A DNA stretch of 24,994 nt from an uncultured Verrucomicrobiae bacterium (GCA_937927265.1 CALBCO010000025.1:1-24994), one strand, 5' to 3'. Positions 15,736-23,161 are shown, counted from the first letter of the stretch. Notes: generated by a model not told the origin, from the sequence alone. A program made the numbers and translations.

Positions 15736-16021
15736 ACTTTTATACTTACGCGCCACGCCGTGGCTGACCATCATCGGGGTCGGAGTAATCTTGCTGCTGT
15801 ATTGGCTGCATCTGTGTCCTGTGCTCTACCGCCACGGGGCGCGTTTCCCAACGGGCTTGGCACTCCACCGGGTATGGCGGGACCTCCGTCGTTACCGAGC
15901 TATCCGGTATGCGCAGGCAAAATCCCTCAACGCCTACTATGTCATCCTGTTACTCGCCGGATTTACCGGGGCGGTAGTGCTGACCATGGTTGTCTTCTGG
16001 ATCAAGAACACCACGGGCTGA
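15716..16021 (+). CDS. small two-span membrane protein
   Basis: A 101-residue protein with two predicted membrane helices: about residues 14-32 (TPWLTIIGVGVILLLYWLHL) and 76-96 (YYVILLLAGFTGAVVLTMVVFW). The helices are joined by a basic loop (HRVWRDLRRYRAIRYAQAKS), suggesting that the loop is cytoplasmic. The ATG at 15716 has GAGGT upstream and overlaps the preceding gene by 20 nt in another frame. I do not recognise the family. It probably works with the upstream 144-residue protein. Confidence 0.75.
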   Translation: METCSPELLYLRATPWLTIIGVGVILLLYWLHLCPVLYRHGARFPTGLALHRVWRDLRRYRAIRYAQAKSLNAYYVILLLAGFTGAVVLTMVVFWIKNTTG

Positions 16022-16088
16022 GGGTGGACCAACTTCATCCCCCCGCGCCCGAACCACGACCCATACGGTACCACCGAGAGGCCGACGA

Positions 16089-16304
16089 TTACGCTGCGCG
16101 TTTGGTGGGGCGTTTGGCGCGGACGGTCTTGGCCGACTTCGGCATTGTTTCCTGGGCCACCGGGGTGGGTGGATTGCTCAATTGACGCAATTCGGCTTCG
16201 GCCTGCAACCAATCCGCCATATCCTGGCCGTGCTGTCCCCCACGTTGTTGGAACAGGGCGTAAGCCCGCGCCGCGATTTCAGTATGAGAAGGTTCAATGG
16301 CCAT
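16089..16304 (-). CDS. DUF2934 family protein
   Basis: A 71-residue protein whose core HTEIAARAYALFQQRGGQHGQDMADWLQAEAEL matches the DUF2934 pattern (HxxIAxRAYxLxxxRGxxHGxDxxDWLxAExEL). The C terminus is Lys/Arg/Ala-rich (KSAKTVRAKRPTKRAA), suggesting nucleic-acid binding or a disordered tail. The function of the family is unknown. The ATG at 16304 lies just before the domain; the longer frame to 16346 adds a basic stretch without support. Confidence 0.8.
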   Translation of the reverse strand: MAIEPSHTEIAARAYALFQQRGGQHGQDMADWLQAEAELRQLSNPPTPVAQETMPKSAKTVRAKRPTKRAA

Positions 16305-16384
16305 GTTCGTTCTCGTTCGTTCACGTCGGACAACGGCGTGAACCAACGGTGCCTCCTAGCCACCCGATCATGTTTAACGTTTCG

Positions 16385-16591
16385 CTATGCGCCAGCGCCC
16401 TGCAACACGCGGTGAATCTGCTGCAACAGGTTGCCGGCCGGACCGTCAAACACGATCTCGACTTGATGTCCGCGCGGATCCGTCGCGACCCCTTGCACAC
16501 CCGGCAAGCGACGGATTTGCTCCGTCACCGCCAGCCAGTGGCTACTCGGCGCGCTGGGCGCAGTAGCGATTTGAATGCGTCCGATGTTCAT
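16385..16591 (-). CDS. small hypothetical protein with ferredoxin-like pattern
   Basis: A 68-residue protein. The alternation of strand and helix (IGRIQIAT, SSHWLAVTEQIRRLPGVQGVATDPRGHQVEIVFDG, LLQQIHRVLQ) resembles a beta-alpha-beta-beta-alpha ferredoxin/HMA fold, but there is no CxxC metal motif. The ATG at 16591 follows GTAGGAAACCT, and TATAAG lies about 20 nt further upstream. A Pho-box-like repeat is at 16651-16668. I assign no function. Confidence 0.65.
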   Translation of the reverse strand: MNIGRIQIATAPSAPSSHWLAVTEQIRRLPGVQGVATDPRGHQVEIVFDGPAGNLLQQIHRVLQGAGA

Positions 16592-16650
16592 AGGTTTCCT
16601 ACTCGCGCTATCCTTATAGACCGGTCGGGCAACAGTCTGATGAACGAGGC

Positions 16651-16668
16651 GTGACAATTATGTGAACA
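16651..16668. promoter_or_regulatory. Pho-box-like 7-4-7 repeat upstream of the 68-aa gene
   Basis: The plus strand reads GTGACAA-TTAT-GTGAACA; the minus strand reads TGTTCAC-ATAA-TTGTCAC. It shares GTGACAA-4-GTGAAC with 15192-15209. The candidate TATAAG is about 33 bp downstream on the minus strand, the same distance as at the plcP-like gene. Confidence 0.42.
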
Positions 16669-16689
16669 CCGCTCGCGGGCCAAAGACGA

Positions 16690-17091
16690 TCAGCAAGCCA
16701 ATCGGAAGGCACGCGGTAACAACTCGGCAAGCCGCTGGACGCAGAGTTGCCGAGGCCGACGGGCGTCGGCGCACACCACAATGCAATCGCCAAACTCGGC
16801 CAACACCTGGCAACAGGCACCGCAGGGAAACGGCGTTGCGCTCGGCGCGGCAATGGCGATGGCAATGAAGTTGCGCTGACCATCGCTCACAGCTTTGCCG
16901 ACCGCCACACGTTCGGCGCAAAGGGTCAACCCATAGCTAGCGTTCTCGATATTGGTCCCGGTGTAGATTTTGCCGTTGCCCGCCAACAGAGCGGCGCCGA
17001 CGCGGAACTTCGAGTAAGGGGCGTGCGCATTTTTTCGAGCTGCCGCCGCAGCGCGAAGCAGCCGATAAAAATCATGCAGAGGCTGGTTCAC
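16690..17091 (-). CDS. cdd: cytidine deaminase
   Basis: A 133-residue zinc enzyme that converts cytidine and deoxycytidine to uridine and deoxyuridine in pyrimidine salvage. The catalytic zinc motif is visible: TLCAER (C58, E60) and PCGACC (C90, C93), preceded by APYSKFRVGAALL and GTNIENASYG of the substrate pocket. The length matches homotetrameric Cdd (about 130). The GTG start at 17091 overlaps the purine phosphorylase stop as GTGA, so translation is coupled. Upstream in-frame sequence lies inside the neighbour and is not part of this protein. Confidence 0.92.
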   Translation of the reverse strand: MNQPLHDFYRLLRAAAAARKNAHAPYSKFRVGAALLAGNGKIYTGTNIENASYGLTLCAERVAVGKAVSDGQRNFIAIAIAAPSATPFPCGACCQVLAEFGDCIVVCADARRPRQLCVQRLAELLPRAFRLAC

Positions 17092-17900
17092 AGCGCCCCG
17101 ATGAACTCCGTCAACAGCCGCGCCAGCTTGTCCTCGGCCGCCTTGCCTGCCGTGAGCACTTCTTCGTGCGAGAGGCGTTTGCTGCTGATGCCGGCGGCGA
17201 GGTTGGTGATCACCGAGATACCGAGCACTTCGAGGTTGTGGTATCGGGCAATGATGACTTCCGGCACGGTACTCATGCCGACTGCGTCCGCGCCGAGCCA
17301 TGCGAATGCCTTGACCTCCGCCGGCGTCTCGTAACTTGGGCCGGTGGTGGCGAGATAAACACCGCGCCAGATTGGGATTTGCAGCTTTTCTGCCGCTGCA
17401 TCGAGTTTCTCCCGCAATCGAGGGGCATAAGCCTGTGTCAAATCGAGAAACTTGACACCGTTACCGAAGCCGAGCAGCGGATTGGAGCCGGTAAAGTTGA
17501 TATGGTCCTCGATCATCATCAGGTCGCCGGGCTTGAATTGCGGGTTGATGCCGCCGGCGGCGTTGGTGACGATGAGCAGCTTGATCCCCAGCGCGTCCAC
17601 GACGTGAATGGGAAAGGTGACTTCGTCCACGGCCCGGCCTTCGTAGAGATGAAACCGGCCACTCAACACCACCACTTTTTTGCCGGCCAACGTCCCGGCC
17701 ACCAACTGTCCAGCATGCCCAGCCACGGTCGGTTTGGGAAAGTGCGGTATCTCCGCGTAGGGGATCAACACCGTGTTGGCGATGTTTTGGGTGATCCCGC
17801 CGAGACCCGACCCAACGACCACAGCCACTTCGGGTTTGCACCCGGCCAATTTGGACTCCAGAAACTCCTTGGTTTCCTTCAACTGCTCGGTCAACGTCAT
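17088..17900 (-). CDS. purine nucleoside phosphorylase (PunA/type I trimeric family)
   Basis: A 270-residue enzyme that phosphorolyses inosine and guanosine to free base and (deoxy)ribose 1-phosphate. Characteristic segments are VVVGSGLGG (phosphate loop), HAGQLVAGTLAGKKVVVLSGRFHLYEG, VTNAAGGINPQFKPGDLMMIEDHINFTGSNPL, GPSYETPAEVKAFAWLGADAVGMSTVPEVI and the base-binding Asn in VITNLAAG. The length fits trimeric PNP. It starts 12 nt after the end of the pyrimidine phosphorylase reading frame and is coupled to cdd downstream. Confidence 0.93.
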   Translation of the reverse strand: MTLTEQLKETKEFLESKLAGCKPEVAVVVGSGLGGITQNIANTVLIPYAEIPHFPKPTVAGHAGQLVAGTLAGKKVVVLSGRFHLYEGRAVDEVTFPIHVVDALGIKLLIVTNAAGGINPQFKPGDLMMIEDHINFTGSNPLLGFGNGVKFLDLTQAYAPRLREKLDAAAEKLQIPIWRGVYLATTGPSYETPAEVKAFAWLGADAVGMSTVPEVIIARYHNLEVLGISVITNLAAGISSKRLSHEEVLTAGKAAEDKLARLLTEFIGAL

Positions 17901-17912
17901 GGTCGTTTCATC

Positions 17913-18185
17913 TCACGCAAACCGCTGGCTCACGAGTTCCAGCTTTTTGTCCGGTGGCACCGTACCGATTTGGTAGGCAGCTTGCACAATTTTTTCGGCT
18001 GTGGCTGCGGCTGTCTCATCGTCGTAGTGCATCAACAGCAACGGCTCGCCCGCTTCGACATGGTCGCCCAGTTTGCGCGGATGCGCGAAACCCACCCTCC
18101 AATCAATTCGCTCACCCACCTGTTTGCGTCCACCGCCAAGCGCAATGACCGCATACCCTAATTGATCGCAAGCAATCGCCTCCAC
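17913..18185 (-). pseudogene. C-terminal domain of pyrimidine-nucleoside phosphorylase, cut off by TAG
   Basis: This 90-residue segment is the typical PyNP C-terminal domain (GYAVIALGGGRKQVGERIDWRVGFAHPRKLGDHVEAGEPLLLMHYDD). It is in the same frame as the gene at 18195, separated by TAG (18195-18197) and three sense codons (S-G-W). A GTG at 18185 could allow reinitiation, but no Shine-Dalgarno is seen. Either the gene has suffered a nonsense mutation, the TAG is read through, or the domain is made separately. Confidence 0.8.
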
Positions 18186-18194
18186 CCAACCGGA

Positions 18195-19313
18195 CTATCG
18201 CGATTTGATTGCTCGCACTCGTGGCGCTGCCGGCAACTGATCTGGAGACTCGCATGCTCGCGGATCACCGCCTTGAGCCACGACCATTTCCCTGAACTTC
18301 CTCAACGCATCGCCGCTCGCCAGTTTCTCTAACAACATTTCCCGTCCGGCTTCAAGACTTTTCACGCGCCCGGCCAAAAAAATCATCTCGGCTCCGAGCG
18401 CGAACGTCACGTCGAGCAAATCCGGTGGCCGACTCCGGCCAGCCAGCACGTCCAGGCATTCTCGGACTTCCAGCGCGTTGCCGATCATTTCACCGAGCGG
18501 CTGGTTCATGTCCGTCTGCAACGCGACAACTTTCTTCCCGTACCGTCTCCCCACCTCAACCATCGCCCGCGCCAATTCCGCCGCCGCCTCGCGGGTCTTC
18601 ATGAACGCCCCGCTGCCCCATTTCACGTCAAGCACCAATCCGTCCACGTTTTCGGCGAGTTTCTTCGACATGATGCTCGCGACGATCAGCGGCAGACACG
18701 ACACCGTTGCCGTCACATCGCGCAGCGCGTAAAACTTCTGGTCCGCCGGCACGATCTCCGGTGTCGCCCCGGTAATGCAACAGCCAACTTGCTCCGTGAT
18801 CCACACCAACTCGACCAACGACAAATCCGTCCGCACCCCCGGAATCCTTTCCAACTTGTCCAGCGTTCCGCCGGTGGGTCCGAGTCCCCGCCCCGAAATC
18901 ATCGGCACCTTTACCCCGCAACACGCCACCAACGGCGCGAAAATCAACGAGACCTTGTCGCCGATCCCTCCGGTGCTGTGTTTATCGCAGTAGAAATCAG
19001 TGCCGAAGTGGCCAAGTACAGAACTGCCTAAGTTGGCGTGTGGGCCGCGACTTAGGCACTGAGGCACTTCTGCACTTAAGCACTGTCCTTTCCGCCACTC
19101 GATCGTTTTCCCCGACTCCACCATCGTCCGGGTCAACCACATCGTTTCGTCGAAGTTCATCCCCTGAAAAAAAATGGCCATCGCCAACGCCGCCATCTGG
19201 TAATCGGGAATCTCCCCGCGCGTGAACCCGCCAACGAAGAACCGTATCTCTTCCTCAGACAATGCCTTGCCATCTCGCTTTTTTTGGATAATCTGTGAAG
19301 GTAAGAGCATCAC
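18195..19313 (-). CDS. deoA: thymidine/pyrimidine-nucleoside phosphorylase, truncated by in-frame TAG and carrying an insertion
   Basis: The catalytic part of a family that phosphorolyses thymidine, deoxyuridine or uridine. Recognisable blocks are the N-terminal IIQKKRDGKALSEEEIRFFVGGFTRGEIPDYQMAALAMAI, the phosphate loop DKHSTGGIGDKVSL, SGRGLGPTGGTLDKLERIPG and VDGLVLDVKWGSGAFMK. Two oddities appear. About 28 extra residues (roughly 76-104) sit just before DKHSTGG, encoded by a palindromic element. TAG at 18195-18197 separates the C-terminal domain. Removing both gives about 435 residues, the normal family length. The GTG at 19313 or ATG at 19310 start lies 7-10 nt after TATACT, so the mRNA is probably leaderless. 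It heads the salvage operon with PNP and cdd. Confidence 0.88.
   Translation of the reverse strand: MMLLPSQIIQKKRDGKALSEEEIRFFVGGFTRGEIPDYQMAALAMAIFFQGMNFDETMWLTRTMVESGKTIEWRKGQCLSAEVPQCLSRGPHANLGSSVLGHFGTDFYCDKHSTGGIGDKVSLIFAPLVACCGVKVPMISGRGLGPTGGTLDKLERIPGVRTDLSLVELVWITEQVGCCITGATPEIVPADQKFYALRDVTATVSCLPLIVASIMSKKLAENVDGLVLDVKWGSGAFMKTREAAAELARAMVEVGRRYGKKVVALQTDMNQPLGEMIGNALEVRECLDVLAGRSRPPDLLDVTFALGAEMIFLAGRVKSLEAGREMLLEKLASGDALRKFREMVVAQGGDPRACESPDQLPAAPRVRAIKSR
18998..19085. repeat. palindromic octamer-array element inside deoA
   Basis: An 88-bp element bounded by CAGTGC and GCACTG. The right arm has four GCACT units exactly 8 bp apart (19056, 19064, 19072, 19080). The left arm has a degenerate set of four octamers in the opposite orientation. 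The innermost arms GCCTAAG and CTTAGGC enclose an 18-nt loop. It keeps the deoA frame open. Confidence 0.75.
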
Positions 19314-19320
19314 GACGCCG

Positions 19321-19326
19321 AGTATA
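19321..19326 (-). promoter_or_regulatory. -10 box for the deoA operon
   Basis: TATACT on the minus strand (5 of 6 to consensus) ends 7 nt before GTG 19313 and 10 nt before ATG 19310. The -35 is poor. The spacing implies a leaderless transcript, and no Shine-Dalgarno precedes the start. Confidence 0.5.
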
Positions 19327-19350
19327 AACCAGCTCCTACCTCACGCAAAG

Positions 19351-19380
19351 CCCTGATGGTTGGCACAAGGGGAAATGGCA
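19351..19380 (+). repeat. short dispersed repeat, copy 1
   Basis: The block CCTGATGGTTGGCACAAGG with following GGAA recurs at 24726-24754 and, less well, at 20545-20570. Its role is unknown. Confidence 0.5.
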
Positions 19381-19650
19381 ACTATCGGCACCAGCATTGA
19401 TCTACTCGGAGCGCTCGAGCTTTAGCGGAAACCTTTCCGGCGTAAACCAAACAGACCGGACGGTCTTTTGACTCGCCCACATGCGCGTTTGACCTCTACG
19501 ACACTCTCCTCTCTCTCGCTCAATCGTTGCCGGCCACTGTTCCCGATTGACGCACTGCGGTGACAATTCCGCCAACAACCCTCGCCACCACACCGCAACG
19601 GTGAATTCTATAGGACATGTCTTTGGAGACCTCCGCACCTTCATTCTCAG

Positions 19651-19677
19651 TGGCACAGACATTCCTCTCTGGGCACC
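19651..19677. repeat. GGCACAGACA-type palindromic module
   Basis: TGGCACAGACATTCC followed by TCTCTGGGCACC is a diverged copy of the palindrome found in copies A, B, C and D. Together with CCACGTGG just beside it, the pattern matches copy D (716-740), so it may be the remnant of a further element adjoining copy B. Confidence 0.5.
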
Positions 19678-19722
19678 CCACGTGGACCGTCAAGAGCCAA
19701 CAGCAACATACAGAGTAAACTA

Positions 19723-20107
19723 GAATCATGAGCGCGACGCTGTAGGTTTCACTTTTGAGTGAACAGTTTCTCAGCGGGCCGGTCATCATGAGAGATGAGT
19801 CACCCGACTTTGTTCTCCATTACGACGGACATCGAATCCAACAGCAAACTCTTCCATTTCCCCTGCCTCGGGACGATGAGCGGCATGATTGCCGACACCA
19901 CGCTTTCCGTCGGACGTGGACGGCGGCACAGACATTCTTGTCTGTACCTCGACCCGCGTGAGTCGCCCGTGACCATCGTCTCCGGAAGTGGACCGACGGG
20001 AAAGCGGTGCTGTCGCACCGCACTCCAAGACGCTACAGCGTAAGTTCGAGCACCGGGGTTGAACGGCATGGTTTTGGAGTGCGCCGCATCAGAGGCGCTT
20101 TGGATGG
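19723..20107 (-). repeat. modular intergenic repeat, copy B
   Basis: This is the inverted partner of copy A (199-584), about 91% identical by eye over about 385 bp, 19 kb away. All modules are present: two GC-rich hairpins (20067-20107 and about 20009-20045), the GACA palindrome (19922-19950), and the TGACCGGCCC and AAAGTGAAAC end blocks. Open frames within it are not supported as genes. Confidence 0.85.
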
Positions 20108-20662
20108 TAGAAGGGGGCAGAAAAACCGGTTTTCTTGCGTGCGAACGATCCGGGCGGGCACAACGCCCACCGGCCCGCTTCACCCAAGGCGCTCAAGGAT
20201 TCGCCCCGTACGCCCTGAGCGGGAGCCTTGGCGGGGGCTTTGGCGCAGGCCGAACACTCCGAAGAGGGCCGCCATGGGGCGTCTCCCACCGTGGATGCAA
20301 GCCTGGGAGGTGGGGCGAAATTCGATATCGCGGCGCTGGGGACGAACAAATCATACCGAGTTGTGTCCGATTAGACCTCCCCCATGTGCAGCACATTTTC
20401 TCCCACGAGAACCTTTCAGCAGTGAGCGGGTGATTCAGGCACAGTGTGCTATACCATATCCTTGTTATACCTGTCACAAGTTAGTGGTCGGATTCAAACA
20501 ACGAAACAACGGCGGCCAGACGGTTACAGGCTTGGGTTTCATTGTCCTGATGGGGAGCACAAGAGGAACCGCTTTTTTCTATTGCCATTCCAAGCGTAGC
20601 TGGCGCGGCGGATTCTCAAACCATTCCCACCCTCAAAGGCGTGTTCGCATTGCGCGCCAGCG
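20108..20662. other. intergenic stretch without recognised gene
   Basis: No open frame here shows a known protein signature. It contains the perfect 12-nt palindrome AAAACCGGTTTT (about 20121-20132) and a weak copy of the short CCTGAT repeat at 20545-20570. I see no RNA gene I could defend. Confidence 0.45.
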
Positions 20663-20884
20663 TCTTGGAGTGCGGCGCGGCAGCACCGCTTTTCCGCTCG
20701 ACCAACGGGGAGACTGTGGACACTTGGCGGTTCACGGGGAGTGAGGCACAGACAGAAATATTTGCGCCACCTTCAACACCTACCGCGTAATGTGGAGGTG
20801 GGATCACGCTATTCATCTTGCCGACTCGTTGGCTGGAGAAATGTTCACCCCACGGTGTAACTTTCAGCCGGGAGGGATGATTCT
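20663..20884 (+). repeat. modular intergenic repeat, copy C (diverged, shorter)
   Basis: The module order matches copy A in the same orientation: TCTTGGAGTGCGGCGCGGCAG hairpin region, GAGGCACAGACA palindrome (20743-20771, right half decayed), then GAGAAATGTTCACC, GTGTAACTTTCAGC and GATGATTC. The first hairpin and the long central stretch of copy A are missing. It ends about 70 nt before the LptF/LptG gene. Confidence 0.6.
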
Positions 20885-20954
20885 GGCTATGGCCCCCTGG
20901 GGAAAAGTTTACGTGGAGTTTCGGCGGCAAACTTGTTAGTCGTAACCGGTAACG

Positions 20955-22082
20955 ATGCGGACGTTGACGAAGTACATCCTCCGGCAATTATTGGTCACGC
21001 TGTTTTTTAGCGTCGGCGTGTTCACGTTTGTGTTGTTGCTGGGCCAGATGATGCGGCGGATCATTGAGATGATCGGGCGCGGTCAGTTGGGGTTGCAGGC
21101 GGTGGCGTATTTCGTGGTGTTGATCATGCCGTCGGTGCTGAGTTTCACGCTACCGCTGGCGATGTTGACGGCGACGTTGTTGGTGGTGGGAAGAATGAGC
21201 GCCGACAGCGAAATCACCGCGATGCGCGCCAGCGGGATCAGCCTCGCCGCGGTGGTCGCGCCCATCATTGTGGCGGCTGGGCTGGTCGGCGCGGCGTGTT
21301 TGTATATCAATACGGACTTGGCCCCGTTGGGCCGGCTGCACTTTCGGACGTTGTTCGTGAAGTTGGCGACGGAAGACCCCATGGCGTTTCTCGAAGAACG
21401 GACCTATATCCGCGATTTCCCCGGTCACGTCGTCTATCTCGGACGCAAGTACACCACCAGCCAGGGTGAGAATGTGGTCGAGGATGTGGTGATTTACACG
21501 TTGGACAACAACCGCAACGTGATCGCCAGTTTGCGGGCGCAACGCGGGTATGTCACCGCCGATCCGGTCGCCCGCAAGTTAATGATTGATCTCCGCCTGG
21601 TCCGCGGCGATTTGCGCGATCCGTCTGACCCGACCAATGTCCGCAAAATCCGCGCTGGCACCACCGCGCAGCGCTATCCGATGGAGTTGGACCTGAGCAA
21701 AGTGATACGCCAGACGGCCGATTCACGGAAGCTGCCGGACCTGACATTGGCGGAGTTGATTCGGCTGATCCGTTTGCTGGAGACGCAGGGCATCCATCCG
21801 GCGGCGGCGTTGATGGAAGTGCATTGGCGCGTGGCGGGCGCGATGGCCTGCGTGGCGTTCGCGATGCTCGGCATCCCGCTCGGCCTCAAAACGCACCGTC
21901 GCGAAACGTCCATTGGCATCGCGCTCAGTTTGGGGTTGGCGCTGGTGTGGTATTTCGTGGTCGTCGTCGCCAACACGCTCAAGCACAAGGCCTATCTTTA
22001 TCCCGAGGCGATTCTGTGGACGCCCAATCTTGTCTTTGAACTTCTCGGTCTCTGGCTCCTGTGGCGGATTAGCCGGGTGTAG
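20955..22082 (+). CDS. LptF/LptG family lipopolysaccharide export permease
   Basis: A 375-residue inner-membrane protein of the YjgP/YjgQ family, part of the LptB2FG machine that extracts lipopolysaccharide from the inner membrane. The N-terminal TLTKYILRQLLVTLFFSVGVFTFVLLLGQM is the typical first membrane helix. Helices follow near 55-75, 100-122 and at the C terminus (285-375), surrounding a periplasmic beta-jellyroll region (about 130-270). Single copies cannot be assigned safely to LptF or LptG. It is not next to its partner here. The Shine-Dalgarno sequence is weak. Its last 14 bp overlap the convergent aroF gene, so the two 3' ends are antisense to each other. Confidence 0.92.
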   Translation: MRTLTKYILRQLLVTLFFSVGVFTFVLLLGQMMRRIIEMIGRGQLGLQAVAYFVVLIMPSVLSFTLPLAMLTATLLVVGRMSADSEITAMRASGISLAAVVAPIIVAAGLVGAACLYINTDLAPLGRLHFRTLFVKLATEDPMAFLEERTYIRDFPGHVVYLGRKYTTSQGENVVEDVVIYTLDNNRNVIASLRAQRGYVTADPVARKLMIDLRLVRGDLRDPSDPTNVRKIRAGTTAQRYPMELDLSKVIRQTADSRKLPDLTLAELIRLIRLLETQGIHPAAALMEVHWRVAGAMACVAFAMLGIPLGLKTHRRETSIGIALSLGLALVWYFVVVVANTLKHKAYLYPEAILWTPNLVFELLGLWLLWRISRV

Positions 22083-23106
22083 TGCCACCGGCGAGGCGTT
22101 TGCCCATCACCTGCACCAGCGGCGCAAGCTCGGCCATCAACTGCGCGAACTGTTTCGGTTTGAGTTGCTGACCGCCATCACTCAACGCCGCCGCCGGGTC
22201 CGGATGCACTTCAACGAGCAACCCATCCGCCCCGGCCGCCACGGCGGCGCGGGCGAGCGGGATCACCATGTCGAACCGCCCGGCCGCATGGCTCGGATCC
22301 ACGAACACCGGCAGGTGCGACTCCTTTTTGGCGACCGCGACGGCGCCGACATCGAGCGTGTTGCGCGTGGCATGTTCAAACGTGCGGATGCCGCGTTCGC
22401 AGAGGATGACCTTGTTGTTGCCGTGGACGCAGATGTACTCGGCCGCCAACAACCATTCGTCCACCAACCCGGCCATGCCGCGTTTGAGCAGGATCGGTTT
22501 GCCGGACGCAGCGCAGGCAGCCAACAACGGGACGTTTTGTGAGTTCCGCGTGCCGATTTGAAGCACGTCCGCTACTTCGGCCACCATGTCCACATCCTGC
22601 GGCGACATCACTTCGGTCACAAGAGGCAACCCGGTCTCCTCGCGCGCGGCGCGCAACAAGGCCAACCCCTCCCGGCCCAACCCTTGAAAATCATACGGCG
22701 AAGTGCGCGGTTTGAACGCCCCGCCACGGAACAAAGTCGCCCCGGCGGCTTTGACCAGGCGGGCGGTTTCCAAGGTCTGCTCTCGCGTCTCCACCGAACA
22801 CGGACCGGCGACGACATGAAACGTCCCGCCGCCCAGTCGGCAGCCGGCCACGTCAATCACGGTATCGGACGGTTGGTACTCGCGGCTGACGAGTTTGAAC
22901 TTTTTCTGGACCGGGGTGACCGACTCGACTTGCGGCAGGACAATGAGCGATTCGAGCGTGTGGTGCATCCGTTCGTCGCCAACGCAGGCGATCACGGTGC
23001 GTTCGACGCCGCGAATCAGGCGCGGTTCGTAATCGAACTTGCGCACGGCGTCCACCACCTGCTGGATTTCCGCTTCCTGTGTCCCAACTTTCAATACGAT
23101 GATCAT
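22069..23106 (-). CDS. aroF: 3-deoxy-7-phosphoheptulonate (DAHP) synthase
   Basis: A 345-residue type I-beta DAHP synthase that joins phosphoenolpyruvate and erythrose 4-phosphate in the first shikimate step. The N-terminal roughly 70 residues (MIIVLKVGTQEAEIQQVVDAV...) form a ferredoxin-like/ACT-type regulatory domain as in the Thermotoga enzyme, implying feedback by an aromatic amino acid. The barrel carries VVAGPCSVE, FRGGAFKPRTSPYDFQG, QIGTRNSQN, LLKRGM, VILCERG and VFVDPSHAAG, containing substrate and metal ligands. The ATG at 23106 has GAGGAG (23113-23118) upstream. A leader peptide and terminator precede it, pointing to attenuation control. Confidence 0.94.
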   Translation of the reverse strand: MIIVLKVGTQEAEIQQVVDAVRKFDYEPRLIRGVERTVIACVGDERMHHTLESLIVLPQVESVTPVQKKFKLVSREYQPSDTVIDVAGCRLGGGTFHVVAGPCSVETREQTLETARLVKAAGATLFRGGAFKPRTSPYDFQGLGREGLALLRAAREETGLPLVTEVMSPQDVDMVAEVADVLQIGTRNSQNVPLLAACAASGKPILLKRGMAGLVDEWLLAAEYICVHGNNKVILCERGIRTFEHATRNTLDVGAVAVAKKESHLPVFVDPSHAAGRFDMVIPLARAAVAAGADGLLVEVHPDPAAALSDGGQQLKPKQFAQLMAELAPLVQVMGKRLAGGTTPG

Positions 23107-23135
23107 GTTCGGCTCCTCGATGTCGCCAACAAAAA

Positions 23136-23161
23136 AACCGTCCCGGTGTGGCGAGACGGTT
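23136..23161 (-). terminator. rho-independent terminator (attenuator) before aroF
   Basis: On the minus strand a 10-bp stem (23152-23161 with 23136-23145, including one G-U pair) with a 6-nt loop is followed by seven T (overlapping 23137-23131). It lies only 25-30 nt before the aroF start, so it can stop transcription before the gene. Its 5' arm can pair instead with leader sequence 23180-23195. Confidence 0.82.

Noticed and set aside
18195..18197. TAG as a reassigned sense codon or pyrrolysine site
   Set aside because: Several intact genes here end in TAG, and thymidine phosphorylase is not known to use pyrrolysine; nonsense mutation or read-through is simpler.
18998..19085. CRISPR array
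   Set aside because: Units are 8 bp and opposed, with no spacers of constant length; no CRISPR array is seen anywhere in the window.
20007..20744. A 245-codon plus-strand frame in the repeat island
   Set aside because: It spans repeat copy B, unassigned DNA and part of copy C; composition is repeat-driven and no protein family is recognisable.
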